The position numbers and the translations under genes were made by a program. From Deinococcus apachensis DSM 19763 (GTDB taxonomy: Bacteria > Deinococcota > Deinococci > Deinococcales > Deinococcaceae), in contig NZ_KB906399.1 in the NCBI RefSeq assembly GCF_000381345.1, positions 235,001-299,000 on the forward strand: DNA of 64,000 nucleotides, given 5' to 3'. Position 1 is the first letter of the stretch. Every line of letters starts with the position of its first letter. The notes beneath the pieces are model-generated. The model was given only the letters and a program-made list of their open reading frames with translations. It did no database searches and was not told the DNA's origin. Positions 56,472-64,000 of this stretch are shown here, piece by piece.

Positions 56472-56489
56472 CTGGGAAGGTCGCGGCGT

Positions 56490-59666
<3,177 letters not shown>

Positions 59667-59812
59667 AAACTTTGAACTCAGTCAAAGTATACCGGGCGGC
59701 GGCCCGGCAGGAAGGGAACCCGACCAGCATACGCGGGTGCGGAGAATACCGAACGTGCGGTAGGGCGGAAAAGACAGGGGGAACCAGACCGCACCGCTCC
59801 CGAGACACCCGT

Positions 59813-59818
59813 TACCCT
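59813..59818 (+). promoter_or_regulatory. -10 box of the PHP phosphatase gene
   Basis: TACCCT. The leader of about 15 bases carries AGGAGG at 59830-59835, five bases before the ATG at 59841. Confidence 0.5.
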
Positions 59819-59840
59819 GAGCAAGCCTCAGGAGGTTCCC

Positions 59841-60644
59841 ATGCTCGTCGATTATCACACCCACCATTACCGCTGCGGCCACGCGGGCGGCAACCTGGAA
59901 GACTACGTGGAGGCGGCCATCCACGCGGGCCTCGCCGAGATTGGCCTGAGTGACCACAGCCCCATCTACCACCTCGGGGACAATCCGCACCCGTTGCCCG
60001 GCACGGCCATGTCGCAGCAGGAATTTCCCGCCTACCTGCGCGAGATGCAGGACGTCCGGGACCGCTTTGCTGGAAGTATCGCCGTCCGCCTCGGGGTCGA
60101 GAGCGACTACGTGCTGGGCTGGGAGGACCATTACCGCGGGTTGTGGCGCCAGTACCCTTTGGATTACGTGATCGGCAGCGTTCACTGGCTGGGGAAGTGG
60201 AGCATTTTCTCGCCCGAGTTGCCGCCGGGCCGCACACCGGAAGACATTTACGAGGAGTACCTGATCACCACGCAGGCCGCCGCCCGATCCAGGGCCTACG
60301 ACATCCTCGGGCACCTCGACTGCCTGAAAACGCGCGGCCACATTCCCGACCTGAGCATCACGCCTCGGCTGGAGGAGACGGTGCGGGTAATCGCTTCGAC
60401 TGGTGTCGCCATTGAGCTGAACACGAGCGGCTGGCGCAAGGGGCTGGGCGAGCCCTACCCGCGCGAGGAACTGCTGGCGGTGTGCTGCCACTATGGGGTG
60501 CCGGTCACCCTCGGCTCGGACGCGCATAGTCCGCAGCATGTTGCCGCGGGCTTCCCCGAGGCGGTCGAGTTGCTGGAACGGGTCGGCTACACCTCCATTG
60601 CGCGCTTTGAGGGGCGGCAAAGGTTCGAGTTGCCGCTGCGCTGA
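59841..60644 (+). CDS. PHP-family histidinol-phosphatase
   Basis: This 267-residue PHP fold has the metal-binding residues DYHTHHYRCGHA (His-x-His near 6-8), LSDHSP (Asp-His near 37-38), VESDY (Glu near 91), GSVHW (His near 117), HLDCLK (about 156) and GSDAHSP (Asp-x-His near 230-232). The HisK/HisJ-type protein length and motifs favour histidinol-phosphatase for histidine synthesis, though other phosphatases of the fold exist. No his genes are adjacent. Confidence 0.9.
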   Translation: MLVDYHTHHYRCGHAGGNLEDYVEAAIHAGLAEIGLSDHSPIYHLGDNPHPLPGTAMSQQEFPAYLREMQDVRDRFAGSIAVRLGVESDYVLGWEDHYRGLWRQYPLDYVIGSVHWLGKWSIFSPELPPGRTPEDIYEEYLITTQAAARSRAYDILGHLDCLKTRGHIPDLSITPRLEETVRVIASTGVAIELNTSGWRKGLGEPYPREELLAVCCHYGVPVTLGSDAHSPQHVAAGFPEAVELLERVGYTSIARFEGRQRFELPLR

Positions 60645-60657
60645 AGCCCCCACGCGC

Positions 60658-60663
60658 TACCCT
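60658..60663 (+). promoter_or_regulatory. -10 box of the MoxR gene (leaderless)
   Basis: TACCCT, six bases before the GTG at 60670. Confidence 0.6.
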
Positions 60664-60669
60664 CTCTGC

Positions 60670-61692
<1,023 letters not shown>

Positions 61693-61695
61693 GAC

Positions 61696-61776
61696 GGGGA
61701 GTGGGCAGTAGGGAGTGGTTGGTGGGCCGTAGTTCTTGTCTTTCCCGCTTCCCACAGACCACCCATCACTCCCCGC
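61696..61776. repeat. Two opposed heptanucleotide repeat arrays
   Basis: Five units ending in GT (61696-61730: GGGGAGT, GGGCAGT, AGGGAGT, GGTTGGT, GGGCCGT) face complementary-type units ending in AC (61749-61769: TTCCCAC, AGACCAC, CCATCAC) followed by TCCCCGC. Both have a seven-base period. They can pair imperfectly into a long hairpin between the MoxR and VWA genes. Confidence 0.7.
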
Positions 61777-61789
61777 ACTGGGGGCGCGC

Positions 61790-62905
<1,116 letters not shown>

Positions 62906-62966
62906 GCGGCTTCCTTACAGTTCCAAGCTCGACAGCGGCGAACACTGCGCGCATGAGGCCGCACCT

Positions 62967-63608
62967 ATGAGACTGGGCATCATTGGTTCCGGCATGGTCG
63001 GCCGGACGCTCGCGGCGGATCTGGCGCGGCTCGGACACGAGGTCGTGATCGGCACGCGCGATCCGGGCAAGCTGGAAGCCTTCGTGGCGGAGCATCCGGG
63101 CGTACGCGCCGCCCCCAACTCTGAGGCCGCGGCCTTCGGGGAGCTGGTCCTCCTGGCGACGAACTGGGCGGGCACGCGGGAGGCCCTTGAACTCGCAGGC
63201 GCCGACAACCTGAACGGCAAGGTCGTGGTGGACATCACCAACCCGCTGGACTTCTCGACCGGACGGCCCGCCCTCGCGCTGGGCTGGAACACCTCGGCGG
63301 GCGAGCAGGTGCAGGGCTGGATTCCAGGCGCGCGGGTGGTGAAGGCGCTCAACATCGTCACCGCCGACGCGATGCTGAAGCCGCGGGAATTCACGGGCGG
63401 GGAGCCGGACATGTTCATCGCCGGAAATGACGCGGAGGCAAAGGGCGAGGTCACGCGACTCCTGGAAAGTGTCGGTTGGGGGGTGGTCAATCTGGGCGAC
63501 ATCACCATGAGCCGCTCTATCGAGCCGCTCGCCATGATCTGGATTGTCCACGGCTTCAACTCGGGCTGGACGAAACGCAACCACGCCTTCAAACTGCTCA
63601 ACCGCTGA
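62967..63608 (+). CDS. NADP-binding oxidoreductase of the F420-dependent NADP reductase family
   Basis: This 213-residue protein has an N-terminal Rossmann loop, LGIIGSGMVGRTLAADLARLGHEVVIGTR (about 2-30). It continues with VVDITNPLDFSTG (about 89-101) and VKALNIVTADAML (about 125-137). F420 itself is not made by Deinococcus as far as known, so it may use another partner. A five-codon frame ends in the start codon region (ATGA), which may be chance. The stop is followed by the nudC promoter. Confidence 0.82.
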   Translation: MRLGIIGSGMVGRTLAADLARLGHEVVIGTRDPGKLEAFVAEHPGVRAAPNSEAAAFGELVLLATNWAGTREALELAGADNLNGKVVVDITNPLDFSTGRPALALGWNTSAGEQVQGWIPGARVVKALNIVTADAMLKPREFTGGEPDMFIAGNDAEAKGEVTRLLESVGWGVVNLGDITMSRSIEPLAMIWIVHGFNSGWTKRNHAFKLLNR

Positions 63609-63623
63609 GGAGAGCCACGGCCC

Positions 63624-63629
63624 TATGCT
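63624..63629 (+). promoter_or_regulatory. -10 box of nudC (leaderless)
   Basis: TATGCT, seven bases before the ATG at 63637. Confidence 0.6.
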
Positions 63630-63636
63630 GGCCCGC

Positions 63637-64000
63637 ATGATTCGCCCCGACTCCTTCGTGCCGTCCGTGCGTGTGACTCCCCCGGACGATGCGCTGCTCT
63701 TCATCTTCCTGGAAGGTCGCCTCCTGCTGCGGGAGGACGGCGCGCTGCCGAGGGGACGCCCGGAGGAATTTCCCGTGGATCTCGTAAACCCGCTCGGCCT
63801 GCTGGACGGGCTGCCCGTCTTCGGTGCGCGGCTGACCGGCGAGGCCCCCACGGGCTTCACGCTCCGCCCTCTACGTGGAGTGTACGGCGTGCTGCCCGAA
63901 GACCTCTTCGGCCTCGCGGGCTACGCCGCGCAGATCGTGGAGTGGGACCGCACCCACAGATTCTGCGGGGCCTGCGCGACCCCCACCGTCCGTTCCGAGC
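63637..64000 (+). CDS. nudC: NAD(+) diphosphatase NudC, N-terminal part (partial at window end)
   Basis: The first 121 residues are present. The N-terminal beta domain (LLFIFLEGRLLLRED, LDGLPVFGARL, LRGVYGVLPEDLFGLAGYAAQIVEW) is typical of NudC. It is followed by the start of the zinc ribbon, RFCGACATPT, at about 109-118. The NUDIX box lies beyond the window. It cleaves NADH, NAD+ and NAD-capped RNA ends. The start is leaderless. Confidence 0.88.
   Translation, partial: MIRPDSFVPSVRVTPPDDALLFIFLEGRLLLREDGALPRGRPEEFPVDLVNPLGLLDGLPVFGARLTGEAPTGFTLRPLRGVYGVLPEDLFGLAGYAAQIVEWDRTHRFCGACATPTVRSE

Noticed and set aside
62953..62970. Five-codon frame (MRPHL) ending in ATGA at the start of the NADP-binding protein gene, like the 12-codon mini-ORFs
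   Set aside because: No -10 box stands 5-7 bases before it, and such short overlaps arise easily by chance.

Overview
The window is about 64 kb of high-GC DNA that reads as a Deinococcus chromosome. Four things point there: SecD and SecF fused in one polypeptide (as in Thermus/Deinococcus), homocitrate synthase of the alpha-aminoadipate lysine route, very dense gene packing, and many first genes of transcription units with a TANNNT-type -10 box ending only 5-7 bases before the start codon. That last pattern is the leaderless-mRNA architecture known from Deinococcus. No rRNA, tRNA or CRISPR array was seen.

Layout. 1-6.7 kb: the end of infB, a secreted Gly-rich protein, a small membrane protein, secDF, a GH1-like glycosidase and a Tat-exported intradiol dioxygenase-like protein. 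6.8-9.8 kb: ilvD and four small orphan genes. 9.9-20.3 kb: a cytochrome c maturation region (ccdA, ccmA, ccmB, then ccmC, ccmD, ccmE, ccmF, ccmG, ccmH, a CcmI-type TPR protein fused to cytochrome c, and a Rieske protein), interrupted by a leucine-rich-repeat gene and a lipoprotein gene. 20.4-32 kb: a CitE-like/MaoC pair, MATE exporter, Gfo/Idh/MocA oxidoreductase, aldo/keto reductase, homocitrate synthase, a PhzF-like/BenE pair, a glycosyltransferase and a class V aminotransferase. 32-38.9 kb: transglutaminase-like protein, YyaL-type thioredoxin protein, rpiA-bcp facing deoC-maf, a broken WapI-type gene and OsmC. 38.9-44.3 kb: a leftward run of aroE, a large CHASE/PAS/GAF histidine kinase and a receiver-kinase hybrid, with overlapping ends. 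44.5-48.6 kb: phoH-ybeY-dgkA, then a CorC-type transporter and cdd. 48.6-52.4 kb: a region of gene decay in which isocitrate lyase (aceA) is split by an IS110-family element and carries two more lesions. 52.4-64 kb: HAD hydrolase, nrnA-like phosphoesterase, class A beta-lactamase-like protein, DegV, a 1058-residue Fe-S oxidoreductase with an eight-repeat tail, PHP phosphatase, a MoxR/metallopeptidase-VWA pair, an NADP-binding protein and the start of nudC.

How the parts work together. The ccm block is one functional unit: CcdA and CcmG handle thiol reduction, CcmA-E deliver haem, and CcmF/H/I attach it. Its last genes encode exported redox proteins (a c-type haem domain and a Rieske cluster), so assembly machinery and clients are probably made together. 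phoH, ybeY, dgkA, corC and cdd form a familiar conserved neighbourhood for RNA quality control and envelope functions.

The most notable observations are: (1) aceA destroyed by an IS110 insertion, a deletion of about 52 bases that removes the KKCGH active-site segment, and a one-base frameshift; (2) a structured non-coding 5' end of that IS110 element, a candidate bridge RNA; (3) eight RKxWxPK motifs in a long low-complexity tail on the Fe-S oxidoreductase; (4) a WapI-type immunity-like gene broken by an exact 5-base tandem duplication; (5) heptanucleotide repeat arrays at three loci, one encoding the CcmH signal peptide; (6) two possible leaderless 12-codon mini-ORFs whose stop codons overlap the next gene's start. 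All functional calls are from reading the sequence; no database search was run.
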